Below, in pieces: positions 8,972 through 20,496 of a stretch of 64,000 nucleotides of DNA. The stretch spans positions 1,488,001 through 1,552,000 of the forward strand of contig NZ_CP060039.1 of NCBI RefSeq assembly GCF_014211915.1. Reading direction: 5' to 3'. The DNA is from Burkholderia cenocepacia. Its GTDB lineage: Bacteria > Pseudomonadota > Gammaproteobacteria > Burkholderiales > Burkholderiaceae. The position numbers and the translations under genes were made by a program. The notes beneath the pieces were generated by a model, which saw only the letters and a program-made list of their open reading frames with translations, did not search any database and was not told where the DNA came from. The first letter of the stretch is position 1, and every line of letters begins with the position of its first letter.

Positions 8972-9172
8972 TCACGGACTCGGCAGTGACAAGAAGTACG
9001 AACCGATCGCGTGCATGAGTGGCATGAACAGAAGGCACGCGAAGACGGCCGGAAAATAAAACCTCGAGCGGCGGACGGTGGAGAACAGGCCGGCCACTGC
9101 GACGACCAGGCAAACGGTCGCGAGTGCGCCGAAGAGATCGCTATCTGCGATTACCGAAAGGAACACACGCAT
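8972..9172 (-). CDS. Small two-helix membrane protein, candidate immunity protein
   Basis: A 66-residue protein with two predicted membrane helices, about residues 13-31 (FGALATVCLVVAVAGLF) and 38-60 (FYFPAVFACLLFMPLMHAIG), joined by a basic turn (STVRRSR). I do not recognise the family. It starts 13 bases after the stop of the Cys/His protein at 9186-10010, behind a good GAGGCAAGG ribosome site, and is the last gene of a three-gene minus-strand unit. A small membrane protein directly downstream of a candidate toxin is the usual position of an immunity gene; that role is inferred from position only. Orphan membrane protein is the alternative. Confidence 0.6.
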   Translation of the reverse strand: MRVFLSVIADSDLFGALATVCLVVAVAGLFSTVRRSRFYFPAVFACLLFMPLMHAIGSYFLSLPSP

Positions 9173-9185
9173 CCTTGCCTCGGCA

Positions 9186-10010
9186 TTACTGATTGAATGC
9201 GGCGAAATTCCAGCGATACAGCTGGAATTGCTTTAGAAAGTCCTTCACTTCGGCACCCGTCGTCTCGTTTCTGTAGTTCCACCCTTCCTCGCCCGGTGCG
9301 TAGTACCCGTTTTCGACGCCCATGCCTGCATAACTGGCGCTTTGTGGATCTGCACGATTGCGGCCGAATATCCTCATGATCGTCGTGAACGGACGCACGA
9401 TCACACCGCTCGAATTTCCCTGCATGATCGAAATGGACGCGGGCGAGGTGCTCGTGACCAACTGAACATGATGTCCGATGCCTGCGCGATCATTGGCCTG
9501 TACGAGCATGTCTCCTGGGAGGAGCGACTCGGCCGTCGAAAGGCGTACGGTATTCGAATCGGTGCGTTGTGTGTCCGGGGCGCCGAAAGTCAACGACACC
9601 ATCTCCGCGAAACCGTACATTGTCGAATCGTATCGCTGGTGTTCCGATTCGCCGTCGATTTCCACGTTTCGATAACTGCGTACACCAGTGGTCACCTTGA
9701 GCGGCAACCCGCGCAGGGCGGCGAACTGGACAAGCAGCCGTAACGCGAAGTCCTCACATGTAAATCGATTCGCGCGCGTGCTGCCGTTGCGGTCCCAGTA
9801 CGTTTCCGTCTGTAGTTGTCTTGCCAGTCGCGGAACTGCGCGCTGGTATTCGGCGACGTCGGCGTCGGTCCATCTACGGGCCGTTTTCCAGAATGTCTTG
9901 AATCGGACGGTGACGGGCTTCGGTGACGGGTCGTTTGTCGGCGTGGTCTTGCGTGCCGCGATCCGTTTGTATCGATTGCCTTCAGGAGAGACGTGGACGT
10001 GTTCGGGCAT
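9186..10010 (-). CDS. Putative papain-fold (NlpC/P60- or CHAP-like) protein, candidate type VI cargo effector
   Basis: A 274-residue protein of no family I can name. A cysteine sits at the start of a hydrophobic helix (FTCEDFALRLL, C85); later LLPGDMLV (residues 163-170) leads into a strand with GHHVQLV (H180/H181), then SIMQGNS (Q197/N199). The order Cys-helix, GD turn, His-strand, polar residue is that of papain-like amidases and peptidases. There is no signal peptide. The first 45 residues are basic and look disordered. It follows the PAAR-like gene by 2 bases, so the two are coupled, and a small membrane protein gene follows. Secretion by a type VI system and cell-wall cleavage are inferences. 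G+C is clearly below that of the neighbours. Confidence 0.6.
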   Translation of the reverse strand: MPEHVHVSPEGNRYKRIAARKTTPTNDPSPKPVTVRFKTFWKTARRWTDADVAEYQRAVPRLARQLQTETYWDRNGSTRANRFTCEDFALRLLVQFAALRGLPLKVTTGVRSYRNVEIDGESEHQRYDSTMYGFAEMVSLTFGAPDTQRTDSNTVRLSTAESLLPGDMLVQANDRAGIGHHVQLVTSTSPASISIMQGNSSGVIVRPFTTIMRIFGRNRADPQSASYAGMGVENGYYAPGEEGWNYRNETTGAEVKDFLKQFQLYRWNFAAFNQ

Positions 10011-10012
10011 GG

Positions 10013-10657
10013 TTATTCCGCGAGGTGGATCGTGATGTTTTCGGCCCGCGAAGTGGACGCGAGCAGGTGAGTTTGTCCACGTGTGTCCGTTCGTCCGTAT
10101 TCAAACGCCCCGGTGTCTCGCTGCAATGCATAAGCGACGTCGCTCAGAGGGGCGCCCGTGGCGTCCCGAAGAATGAAGCAATCGTTATAGACGAACTGAG
10201 TCGTTGCCGTGAGCATATCTGTTGTGACGAGTTCGGATGCCATCCGGAGGTCGCAATCCGAAGCGTCTATTTTCCATTTGCGGCCATATCGGGAAATGAT
10301 GCGAGGAGGATGCTCACAGCGACATCTGACCCAATCGTTGCTCAAGGCTTGAACGCGTCCCGCGGAAGTGAAGTCGCGCAGACGCTTTTCGCTCGGCGCG
10401 CCGGGGGCCGCTTCAATTGTCCCGACGCTCTCGCATGTGCTGCACCACGCGCGTTGTCCGACGAACGCGATTTTCCGGCGTTTGCCGTCGTCACCTACGA
10501 TCGTTCCGCACTTACCGCCATCGAGTACGTAGCCGCCGCTGTCCAGCGGATCGTCTTCAACTACCGCGTAAAAAATAGTTATGCCAGTCCACTCGTTCGC
10601 GTTTGTCAGGCGGAACGTAGCACGGCACGACGGAATATGAAAGGTAAATGTAAACAA
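10013..10657 (-). CDS. PAAR-like protein with C-terminal beta extension (type VI spike tip)
   Basis: 214 residues. Residues about 27-118 have the PAAR-like pattern: EDDPLDSGGYVLDGG, then IAFVGQRAWCSTC (C72, C75) and WVRCRCEHPP (C112, C114), a likely metal-binding tip. Residues 155-214 form a separate beta-rich module (DATGAPLSDVAYAL ... TDTRGQTHLL) of the kind often fused to type VI adaptors. The only start available is TTG at 10657, because a stop lies nine codons further upstream, and no clear ribosome site precedes it. The N-terminus could therefore be shortened or rarely translated. No VgrG, Hcp or other T6SS gene is in the window, so this is an orphan cassette. Confidence 0.65.
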   Translation of the reverse strand: MFTFTFHIPSCRATFRLTNANEWTGITIFYAVVEDDPLDSGGYVLDGGKCGTIVGDDGKRRKIAFVGQRAWCSTCESVGTIEAAPGAPSEKRLRDFTSAGRVQALSNDWVRCRCEHPPRIISRYGRKWKIDASDCDLRMASELVTTDMLTATTQFVYNDCFILRDATGAPLSDVAYALQRDTGAFEYGRTDTRGQTHLLASTSRAENITIHLAE

Positions 10658-10751
10658 ATGTGTCCGATAGATCGCGTTGTTTCCGGATCACCGGCGTGCG
10701 GCGACGAGGGCCCGTTTCAACGGCCTCTCGTGATTCAAACGATGCCCGGAT

Positions 10752-11375
10752 TCAATGCGGCAACCGCACGTCGAACTTGAACGTAGCGAGCCGCGCGACG
10801 AGGATGAAGCCGGTCGCGAGCAGCACGCTGTACACCGAGTCGAACTGCAGCCACACGAGCAGCAGGTAGAACCAGCAGCCGACGAACGCGCAGGTCGCGT
10901 ACGGCCGCGAATCGCGCAGGATCAGCGGGATGTCGTTGCACAGCACGTCGCGGACGATCCCGCCGACCACGCCGGTGATCACGCCCATCATCACCGCGAT
11001 GAAGCGCGGCATCTCGGCGTCGAGCGCGATCGACGTGCCCGAGATGCTGAAGATGCCGAGCCCGATCGCATCGGCGATCAGCAGCAGCCGTTCGGCCGAC
11101 AGCCGCGACAGCATCCGCAGCACGAACGGTGCGAACAGCGCGAGCACGAAGATCGCGATCACGTAGTCGTCGTGCACGACCCAGTAGAACGGCCGGCGCT
11201 CGAGCAGGATGTCGCGCAGCGTGCCGCCGCCGAACGCGGTCGCGAGCGCGACGACGAACGTGCCGACCGAGTCGAGGCGGTTCTTGCGCGCCTCGATGAA
11301 CCCCGAAATCGCGAAGGCCAGCGTGGCGATCGCTTCCAGTATCGCGATCGCGAGCGTCAGCCTAGGATGCGGCAC
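10752..11375 (-). CDS. TRIC-type cation channel family membrane protein (UPF0126, YadS-like)
   Basis: 207 residues with two internal repeats of three membrane helices, typical of UPF0126/TRIC. The glycine-rich signatures are ATAFGGGTLRDILL (about residues 45-58) and MGVITGVVGGIVRDVL (about 134-149), which repeat the same GG..RD pattern. Bacterial and archaeal TRIC homologues form trimeric monovalent-cation channels; the physiological role here is unknown. Its first 14 bases overlap the end of the Smr gene, so it is probably translated from the same message. Confidence 0.85.
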   Translation of the reverse strand: MPHPRLTLAIAILEAIATLAFAISGFIEARKNRLDSVGTFVVALATAFGGGTLRDILLERRPFYWVVHDDYVIAIFVLALFAPFVLRMLSRLSAERLLLIADAIGLGIFSISGTSIALDAEMPRFIAVMMGVITGVVGGIVRDVLCNDIPLILRDSRPYATCAFVGCWFYLLLVWLQFDSVYSVLLATGFILVARLATFKFDVRLPH

Positions 11376-12141
11376 GCGGCCCCCGGTCGGTCGGCGCCGC
11401 GTGCGGCTGCAGCAGCACGAGCACCGCGCCCGCGCCGCCGTCGTGGCCGCGCGCCTCGCAGAACGCGATCACTTCCTCTTTCTGCACGAGCCACGCGCGC
11501 ACCTTGCCCTTCAGCACCGGTTCCTTGCCGATCGAGCCGAGCCCCTTGCCGTGGATCACGCGCAGGCAGCGCAGCCCTTTCTTGCCGGCTTCGCGGATGA
11601 ATTCGGCGAGCGCATCGCGCGCCTCGTCGCGCCGCATGCCGTGCAGGTCGATCTGCGCCTGCACGATCCACGCGCCGCTACGCAGCTTGCGCACGACGTC
11701 GCGGCTGATGCCGGGACGGTGGTAATACAGCGAGTCGTCGCTGTCGAGCAGCGTCTCGGGATCGAATTCGTCGGATAGCGTCGCGTTCAGCACGGCTTCC
11801 TCGTCGCGCTGCGTCTGCTTCGGCACCGGGTCGGGCGGCATGCGGCCCGACGACGCGCGCGGCGGCGCGTTCAGCGGCCGGATCGTGCCGATTTCGTTGC
11901 GGAACAGGTTCGCGTCGGCCTCCGCCTTGCGCTCGGCCTGCGCGGTTTCGATACGCGCGCGTTCGCGACGGTCGGCTTCGCCTTGCAGTGACTTGCGCAA
12001 CGCGCCGAGGCCTGCGAGGCCCTGGCCGCGCAACGCGGCCGCGTCGGGCACGGGCGGCGGCGCCTCGGGCGCCGGGGTCACGGGACGGGCAGCGATCTTC
12101 CGCTTCGCGGGATCGCTCGGATGGGGCTGGTTCTTCGCCAT
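11362..12141 (-). CDS. Smr-domain protein
   Basis: 259 residues. The C-terminal ~90 residues are an Smr (small MutS-related) domain with the motif IDLHGMRRDEARDAL near residue 168 and CLRVIHGKGLGS near 205, the HGKG motif of DNA/RNA nicking or binding. The N-terminal half is charged and probably disordered. The ATG at 12141 (MAKNQPHPSDPAKRK) is preferred over an upstream extension that runs through the trxB terminator. The role is unknown; Smr proteins have been linked to nucleic acid cleavage and ribosome rescue. It overlaps the TRIC-like gene by 14 bases. Confidence 0.85.
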   Translation of the reverse strand: MAKNQPHPSDPAKRKIAARPVTPAPEAPPPVPDAAALRGQGLAGLGALRKSLQGEADRRERARIETAQAERKAEADANLFRNEIGTIRPLNAPPRASSGRMPPDPVPKQTQRDEEAVLNATLSDEFDPETLLDSDDSLYYHRPGISRDVVRKLRSGAWIVQAQIDLHGMRRDEARDALAEFIREAGKKGLRCLRVIHGKGLGSIGKEPVLKGKVRAWLVQKEEVIAFCEARGHDGGAGAVLVLLQPHAAPTDRGPRAAS

Positions 12142-12181
12142 GATTCGGTAACGGGGCAGGCGCGTTCGGGCGCGCGGGCAC

Positions 12182-12211
12182 AAAAAAGCCGCTGCGCGGC
12201 GGCAGCGGCTT
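12182..12211 (-). terminator. Rho-independent terminator of trxB
   Basis: Read on the minus strand: a 10-bp stem AAGCCGCTGC / GCAGCGGCTT (12202-12211 and 12186-12195) with a 6-base loop, followed by a T run (the A run at 12182-12187). It lies between trxB and the Smr gene. Confidence 0.85.
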
Positions 12212-12276
12212 TCCGGTCGAGCCTGCTTCGCGGCAGCGGACGCCATTGTAGCGCCCGCCGCGAAAAGGCTTCCGGC

Positions 12277-13625
<1,349 letters not shown>

Positions 13626-15935
13626 ATGGCAAAAGCTCCTTATTCCGCCCCGGCACAGGCGTTGCCGCACCGGATGTCGAAGCTCCTCACGGAGATCCGC
13701 TGGATTCTCCAGGTCGCGCTCTGCGCCTTTCTGGTGATGGCCCTGCTGAGCTACAGCCGGCGCGATCCGAGCTGGACGCACGCCGCCCAGGTCGATCACA
13801 TCTCGAACTGGGCCGGCCGCGTCGGCGCGTGGACGGCCGACATCATCCTGCTGCTGTTCGGCTTGTCCGCCTACTGGCTGATCGTGCCGCTCGGGCGGCG
13901 CATCGCCGTCAACTACCGCCGCATCACGCGCCACGAGGCGATTCCCGACGAACCGGAGCGGCCGATCGGCTGGCTTACCGAAATCTTTGCGTTCGTGCTG
14001 GTCGTGCTCGCCTGTGACGGCATCGAGGCGCTGCGCATGTGGTCGCTGAAGGTGCAGCTGCCGCGTGCGCCGGGCGGCGTCGTCGGCGAGGCCGTCGCGG
14101 GCGCGATGTCGCATGCGTTCGGCTTCACGGGCGGCACGCTGCTGCTGCTGATCGCGCTCGCGATCGGCCTGTCGCTGTATTTCCGCTTCTCGTGGCTGTC
14201 GGTCGCCGAGCGCGTCGGCGGCGCGATCCTGTCCGCCGTCAACGTCGCGAAGCTGCGCCGCGAGGCTGAGCGCGACCGCAAGCTCGGCGAGGCCGCGGCG
14301 GTGCGCCGCGAAGGCAAGGTCGAAGAGGAGCGCGTGCGCATCGAGGATCACGAGCCGGTGACGATCGTGCCGCCGGTCGTCACGCCGGCGAAGTCCGAGC
14401 GCGTCGAGCGCGAGCGCCAGGTGCCGCTGTTCACCGACCTGCCGGGCGATTCGACGCTGCCGCCGGTGTCGCTGCTCGACCCCGCGCCGAAGACGCAGGA
14501 AGCGATTTCCGCCGATACGCTCGAATTCACGTCGCGCCTGATCGAGAAGAAGTTGAAGGACTTCGGCGTCGAGGCGAGCGTCGTCGCCGCGTATCCGGGC
14601 CCGGTCGTCACGCGCTACGAGATCGAGCCGGCCACCGGCGTGAAGGGCAGCCAGATCGTCAATCTCGCGAAGGATCTCGCGCGCTCGCTGTCGCTCGTGT
14701 CGATCCGCGTGGTCGAGACGATCCCCGGCAAGAACTACATGGCGCTCGAGCTGCCGAACCAGCGCCGCCAGACGGTGCACCTGTCCGAGATCATCGGCTC
14801 CGAGGTGTATGCGGCCGCGTCGTCGGCGCTGACGCTGAGCCTCGGCAAGGACATCGGCGGCAAGCCGGTGTGCGCGGATCTCGCGAAGATGCCGCACCTG
14901 CTGGTGGCCGGTACGACCGGCTCGGGCAAGTCGGTCGGGATCAACGCGATGATCCTGTCGCTGCTGTACAAGGCCACCGCCGAGCAGGTGCGCCTGATCC
15001 TGATCGATCCGAAGATGCTCGAAATGAGCGTCTACGAAGGCATTCCGCACCTGCTGTGCCCGGTCGTCACCGACATGCGCCAGGCCGGCCATGCGCTGAA
15101 CTGGACGGTCGCGGAGATGGAGCGTCGCTACAAGCTGATGAGCAAGCTCGGCGTGCGCAACCTCGCGGGCTACAACAACAAGATCGACGAGGCGGCGAAG
15201 CGCGAGGAGAAGATTCCGAACCCGTTCAGCCTGACGCCGGACGATCCTGAGCCGCTCGGCCGCCTGCCGAACATCGTCGTCGTGATCGACGAGCTGGCCG
15301 ACCTGATGATGGTCGTCGGCAAGAAGGTCGAGGAGCTGATCGCGCGGATCGCGCAGAAGGCGCGTGCTGCCGGCATCCACCTGATTCTCGCGACGCAGCG
15401 CCCGTCGGTCGACGTGATCACGGGCCTGATCAAGGCGAACGTGCCGACGCGGATCGCGTTCCAGGTGTCGTCGAAGATCGACTCGCGCACGATTCTCGAC
15501 CAGATGGGCGCGGAATCGCTGCTCGGGATGGGCGACATGCTCTACCTGCCTCCGGGCTCGGGGCTGCCGGTGCGCGTGCACGGCGCGTTCGTCGCCGATG
15601 ACGAGGTGCATCGCGTCGTCGAGAAGCTCAAGGAGCAGGGCGAGCCGAATTACGTCGAGGGCCTGCTCGAAGGCGGCACCGCCGACGGCGACGAGGGCTC
15701 GGCCGGCGCGGGAACCGGCGAAGGCGGCGGCGAGTCTGATCCGCTGTACGACCAGGCGGTCGAGATCGTCATCAAGAACCGCCGCGCGTCGATCTCGCTC
15801 GTGCAGCGCCATCTGCGGATCGGCTACAACCGCGCGGCGCGGCTGCTCGAGCAGATGGAGCAGTCGGGGCTCGTGTCGGCGATGTCGTCGAGCGGCAACC
15901 GCGAAATTCTTGTGCCGGCGCGCGACGCGGAATGA
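13626..15935 (+). CDS. ftsK: DNA translocase FtsK
   Basis: 769 residues. About four membrane helices lie in residues 25-190 (the first near [18 protein letters not shown]), followed by a short charged linker and the motor. The motor has Walker [10 protein letters not shown] near residue 430 and Walker B with [12 protein letters not shown] near 555, plus [15 protein letters not shown]-terminal winged-helix gamma domain (about 700-769, [20 protein letters not shown]) would read polar KOPS sites. The linker is short compared with E. coli FtsK (1329 residues), which is usual in beta-proteobacteria and SpoIIIE-like forms. It anchors at the septum and moves chromosome ends for XerCD resolution. lolA follows by 46 bases. 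Confidence 0.95.
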   Translation: MAKAPYSAPAQALPHRMSKLLTEIRWILQVALCAFLVMALLSYSRRDPSWTHAAQVDHISNWAGRVGAWTADIILLLFGLSAYWLIVPLGRRIAVNYRRITRHEAIPDEPERPIGWLTEIFAFVLVVLACDGIEALRMWSLKVQLPRAPGGVVGEAVAGAMSHAFGFTGGTLLLLIALAIGLSLYFRFSWLSVAERVGGAILSAVNVAKLRREAERDRKLGEAAAVRREGKVEEERVRIEDHEPVTIVPPVVTPAKSERVERERQVPLFTDLPGDSTLPPVSLLDPAPKTQEAISADTLEFTSRLIEKKLKDFGVEASVVAAYPGPVVTRYEIEPATGVKGSQIVNLAKDLARSLSLVSIRVVETIPGKNYMALELPNQRRQTVHLSEIIGSEVYAAASSALTLSLGKDIGGKPVCADLAKMPHLLVAGTTGSGKSVGINAMILSLLYKATAEQVRLILIDPKMLEMSVYEGIPHLLCPVVTDMRQAGHALNWTVAEMERRYKLMSKLGVRNLAGYNNKIDEAAKREEKIPNPFSLTPDDPEPLGRLPNIVVVIDELADLMMVVGKKVEELIARIAQKARAAGIHLILATQRPSVDVITGLIKANVPTRIAFQVSSKIDSRTILDQMGAESLLGMGDMLYLPPGSGLPVRVHGAFVADDEVHRVVEKLKEQGEPNYVEGLLEGGTADGDEGSAGAGTGEGGGESDPLYDQAVEIVIKNRRASISLVQRHLRIGYNRAARLLEQMEQSGLVSAMSSSGNREILVPARDAE

Positions 15936-15981
15936 GTCCGCGGCGCCCGCAGCGCCGGCCACCCAGGGAGAAAACCGCATC

Positions 15982-16671
15982 ATGCAGCAACTTTCGTTCG
16001 TCCCTTCCCTTCGTTCGACGCGGCGCTGGCTCGGCGCGGCGCTCGCCGGCGCATCGCTGATGCTCGCGGCGACGCACGCGTTCGCGGGCGGCACCGAGCA
16101 ACTGAAGGCCTTCGTGTCGCAGGTGCGTTCGGCGAAGGGCGATTTCACGCAGCAGATCGTCAAGGCGCCGGCCAAGGGCGCGAGCGCCGCGCAGGCCGCG
16201 CCGAAGCCCACTGACAATTCGAGCGGCACGTTCGTGTTCGCGCGGCCCGGCAAGTTCATCTGGACGTACCAGAAGCCGTACCAGCAGGTGCTGCAGGCCG
16301 ACGGCGACAAACTCTACGTGTACGACCGCGACCTGAACCAGGTCACCGAGCGCAAACTGAACGGCGCGCTGGGCGCGAGCCCGGCCGCGATCCTGTTCGG
16401 CAGCAACGATCTCGACAAGAACTACACGCTGCGCGATGCGGGCGAGAAGGGCGGCATCGACTGGCTCGAGATGCTGCCGAAGGCGCAGGACACGCAGTTC
16501 CAGCGGATCGGCATCGGCTTCCGGAACGGCACGCTCGCCGCGATGGAGCTGCACGACGTGTTCGGCAACGTCACGCTGCTGACCTTCACGAACATCCAGA
16601 CGAACCCGCCGCTGAAGGGCGATACGTTCAAGTTCGTCGTGCCGAAGGGCGCGGACGTGATCAACGGCTGA
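15982..16671 (+). CDS. lolA: Outer-membrane lipoprotein carrier protein LolA
   Basis: Periplasmic chaperone of 229 residues that carries lipoproteins from LolCDE to LolB. A signal peptide ends near LAATHAFAG. The mature chain has the LolA pattern [31 protein letters not shown] and [21 protein letters not shown]. An insert between the first strands ([19 protein letters not shown]) is longer than in E. coli LolA (about 182 residues mature). I chose the ATG at 15982, behind CAGGGAGAA; the frame is open far upstream but runs through ftsK. A strong terminator follows. Confidence 0.93.
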   Translation: MQQLSFVPSLRSTRRWLGAALAGASLMLAATHAFAGGTEQLKAFVSQVRSAKGDFTQQIVKAPAKGASAAQAAPKPTDNSSGTFVFARPGKFIWTYQKPYQQVLQADGDKLYVYDRDLNQVTERKLNGALGASPAAILFGSNDLDKNYTLRDAGEKGGIDWLEMLPKAQDTQFQRIGIGFRNGTLAAMELHDVFGNVTLLTFTNIQTNPPLKGDTFKFVVPKGADVING

Positions 16672-16693
16672 CCTTCGCTGCGCCGTTTTCCCG

Positions 16694-16731
16694 ACACGGG
16701 CCTGGCGGCGACGGCAGGCCCGTGTTGTTTT
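16694..16731 (+). terminator. Rho-independent terminator after lolA
   Basis: An 11-bp stem ACACGGGCCTG (16694-16704) / CAGGCCCGTGT (16715-16725) with a 10-base loop, then TGTTTT. It ends the ftsK-lolA unit. Confidence 0.8.
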
Positions 16732-16861
16732 GGGGACGCGTGTAACAGACGCGGGTAACAGGCGTGGGCACCCCGTGCCCGGCGGCGCGCTCCCGCGGCT
16801 GTCATAATGTCGGGTCCGGCGGCCGGTTCGGCCGCGACCGTTTGATGTGGAGCGAGGGTTC

Positions 16862-18172
16862 ATGTCCGACCTGTTTCAAGTCGAGCCGCGCCGCCCGCTC
16901 GCCGAGGCGCTGCGGCCGAAAACGCTCGCCGAGGTGATCGGCCAGACGCATTTGCTGGGCGAAGGCAAGCCGCTGCGGCTCGCGTTCGAATCGGGCAAGC
17001 CGCATTCGATGATCCTGTGGGGGCCGCCCGGCGTCGGCAAGACGACGCTCGCGCGGCTCACCGCGCTCGCGTTCGATTGCGAGTTCATCGCGCTGTCCGC
17101 GGTGCTCGGCGGCGTGAAGGACATCCGCGAGTCGATGGAGCAGGCGAAGGACACGTTGAACCGTACCGGTCGCCACACGATCCTGTTCGTCGACGAGATC
17201 CACCGCTTCAACAAGGGGCAGCAGGATGCGCTGCTGCCGTTCGTCGAGTCGGGCCTCGTGACCTTCATCGGCGCGACGACCGAAAACCCGAGTTTCGAGG
17301 TCAATTCGGCATTGCTGTCGCGGGCGCAGGTGTACGTGCTGAAGTCGCTGAACGACGACGAGATGCGCCAGTTGCTGAAGCGCGCGCAGGAAATCGCGCT
17401 CGACGGCCTCGCGTTCGACGACAAGGCGATCGATACGCTCGTCGGCTACGCGGACGGCGACGCGCGCCGCTTCCTGAACCTGGTCGAACAGGCGCAGACG
17501 GCGGCGACGTCGGCCGGCGTCGCGACCATCGATGCCGATTTCGTCAGCAATGCGATGACGCTGAACGCGCGGCGCTTCGACAAGGGCGGCGACAACTTCT
17601 ACGACCAGATTTCGGCGCTGCACAAGTCGGTGCGCGGCTCGAGCCCGGACGGCGCGCTGTACTGGTTCTGCCGGATGATCGACGGCGGCGCCGACCCGAA
17701 GTATCTCGCGCGGCGCATCGTGCGGATGGCGTGGGAAGACATCGGTCTGGCCGACCCGCGCGCGTTGCAGGTGGCCAACGACGCGGCCGAAACCTACGAG
17801 CGGCTCGGCTCGCCGGAAGGCGAACTCGCGCTCGGACAGGCGGTGATCTATCTCGCATGCGCGGCGAAGAGCAACGCCGGCTACAACGCGTTCAACCAGG
17901 CGATGGCGTTCGTGAAGCAGGACAAGTCGCGCGAGGTGCCCGTGCATCTGCGCAACGCGCCGACCAGGCTGATGAAGGAGCTCGGCTACGGTCACGCCTA
18001 TCGTTACGCGCACGACGAGCCGAATGCGTACGCGGCCGGCGAGACGTACCTGCCGGACGGGATGCGCGAGCCGCGCTGGTACCAGCCGGTGCCGCGCGGG
18101 CTCGAATCGAAGATCGCCGAGAAGCTTGCTTGGCTGCGCGAGCTCGATCGCGAGGCCGGCAAGAAGGACTGA
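16862..18172 (+). CDS. rarA: Replication-associated recombination protein A (RarA/MgsA)
   Basis: 436-residue clamp-loader-like AAA+ ATPase that acts at stalled replication forks. Walker A is GPPGVGKTT near residue 57, Walker B is ILFVDEIHRFNKGQQD near 115, and sensor 1 is FIGATTENPSF. The C-terminal tetramerisation part has the MIDGGADPKYLARRIVRMAWEDIGLADPRA signature region, characteristic of the RarA/WRNIP1 family (key residues only: the DGGADP and EDIGLADP blocks). The start at 16862 follows GGAGCGAGG; a GTG five codons upstream is less likely. Confidence 0.94.
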   Translation: MSDLFQVEPRRPLAEALRPKTLAEVIGQTHLLGEGKPLRLAFESGKPHSMILWGPPGVGKTTLARLTALAFDCEFIALSAVLGGVKDIRESMEQAKDTLNRTGRHTILFVDEIHRFNKGQQDALLPFVESGLVTFIGATTENPSFEVNSALLSRAQVYVLKSLNDDEMRQLLKRAQEIALDGLAFDDKAIDTLVGYADGDARRFLNLVEQAQTAATSAGVATIDADFVSNAMTLNARRFDKGGDNFYDQISALHKSVRGSSPDGALYWFCRMIDGGADPKYLARRIVRMAWEDIGLADPRALQVANDAAETYERLGSPEGELALGQAVIYLACAAKSNAGYNAFNQAMAFVKQDKSREVPVHLRNAPTRLMKELGYGHAYRYAHDEPNAYAAGETYLPDGMREPRWYQPVPRGLESKIAEKLAWLRELDREAGKKD

Positions 18173-18215
18173 CGGCGCCGCGCGGGCCGGTTCGACCTGC
18201 GTCGCCGCTCAGGCG

Positions 18216-18485
18216 TCAGCGCTTGCGGGCCGGTTGCTGTTTCTTCCAGTATTCGAACGGCTCTTCGTGGCATTCGATGTCGAGTTCGGCCACCCGCGCA
18301 TGCAGGCGTTCCTGCGCGTCGGCGACCGCGAGGTTGTAGATCGCCGGCGCGATTTCCTGGAGGAAGAAATGCAGCAGCGCACCGGCCTGGATGTTGCCGA
18401 TCGGCTCGTCCATGTTTTCCGTGAAATAGCGTTGCAGCGACGCGATCGCGCGGTCGCGTACATCCTTGTCGAGTTCGATGGTCAT
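18216..18485 (-). CDS. DUF2164 family protein
   Basis: 89 residues, all-helical, matching the DUF2164 pattern: IELDKDVRDRAIASLQRYF at the start and IGNIQAGALLHFFLQEIAP in the middle. The function is not known. There is a basic tail (KKQQPARKR). It is convergent with rarA, whose stop is 43 bases away, and divergent from serS. It looks complete, with the start codon at 18485. Confidence 0.8.
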   Translation of the reverse strand: MTIELDKDVRDRAIASLQRYFTENMDEPIGNIQAGALLHFFLQEIAPAIYNLAVADAQERLHARVAELDIECHEEPFEYWKKQQPARKR

Positions 18486-18565
18486 CGGATTCCCAGGTGT
18501 GCTGTGACGCGGAGCCGGCGCTCCGCCTGATTCGGTTGCCGCCAGCCGGCGCGGTCGTGTCGTGA

Positions 18566-20035
<1,470 letters not shown>

Positions 20036-20079
20036 CGCGAGCCTGCCGAAGCCCTCGCAAAAAAATTTGCAGAAAGGGC

Positions 20080-20109
20080 TTGTCAGCCGCGAAGCGATCG
20101 TCTTATAAT
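20080..20109 (+). promoter_or_regulatory. Promoter of tRNA-Ser(CGA)
   Basis: TTGTCA (20080-20085), 18 bases, then a perfect TATAAT (20104-20109), 43 bases upstream of the mature tRNA. Confidence 0.75.
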
Positions 20110-20152
20110 CTTTTTCTCGCGGAAACGACCAGCCGCGAAATGCAGTAAGGAA

Positions 20153-20243
<91 letters not shown>

Positions 20244-20253
20244 AAATACGAAG

Positions 20254-20284
20254 CCCCTTGATCCGGAAGGATCAAGGGGTTTTT
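20254..20284 (+). terminator. Terminator of tRNA-Ser(CGA)
   Basis: A perfect 11-bp stem CCCCTTGATCC (20254-20264) / GGATCAAGGGG (20269-20279) with a GGAA tetraloop, followed by TTTTT. Confidence 0.9.
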
Positions 20285-20496
20285 CGTTTTGGGTCGCCGC
20301 GCGACACGGATCGTGTCGCATCTTCGATGCAGCGTGGCTGCATGATGAACACCATCGCCCCGTGACGAACCGGCCGTCGGAAGTCCTGACAGTTGTCGCA
20401 TGGCTGCCGCACCGCGCTCGCGTGCCAAACCGGAAGCCGGTGCGCCGACCGTTTCAAGCGGCGCTCACCAGCTTCTGCGCAGCCCTCACCGAACCA

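Noticed and set aside
8904..9060. About 50-codon plus-strand frame opposite the small membrane protein
   Set aside because: It is antisense to the better-supported 66-residue gene and has no ribosome site.
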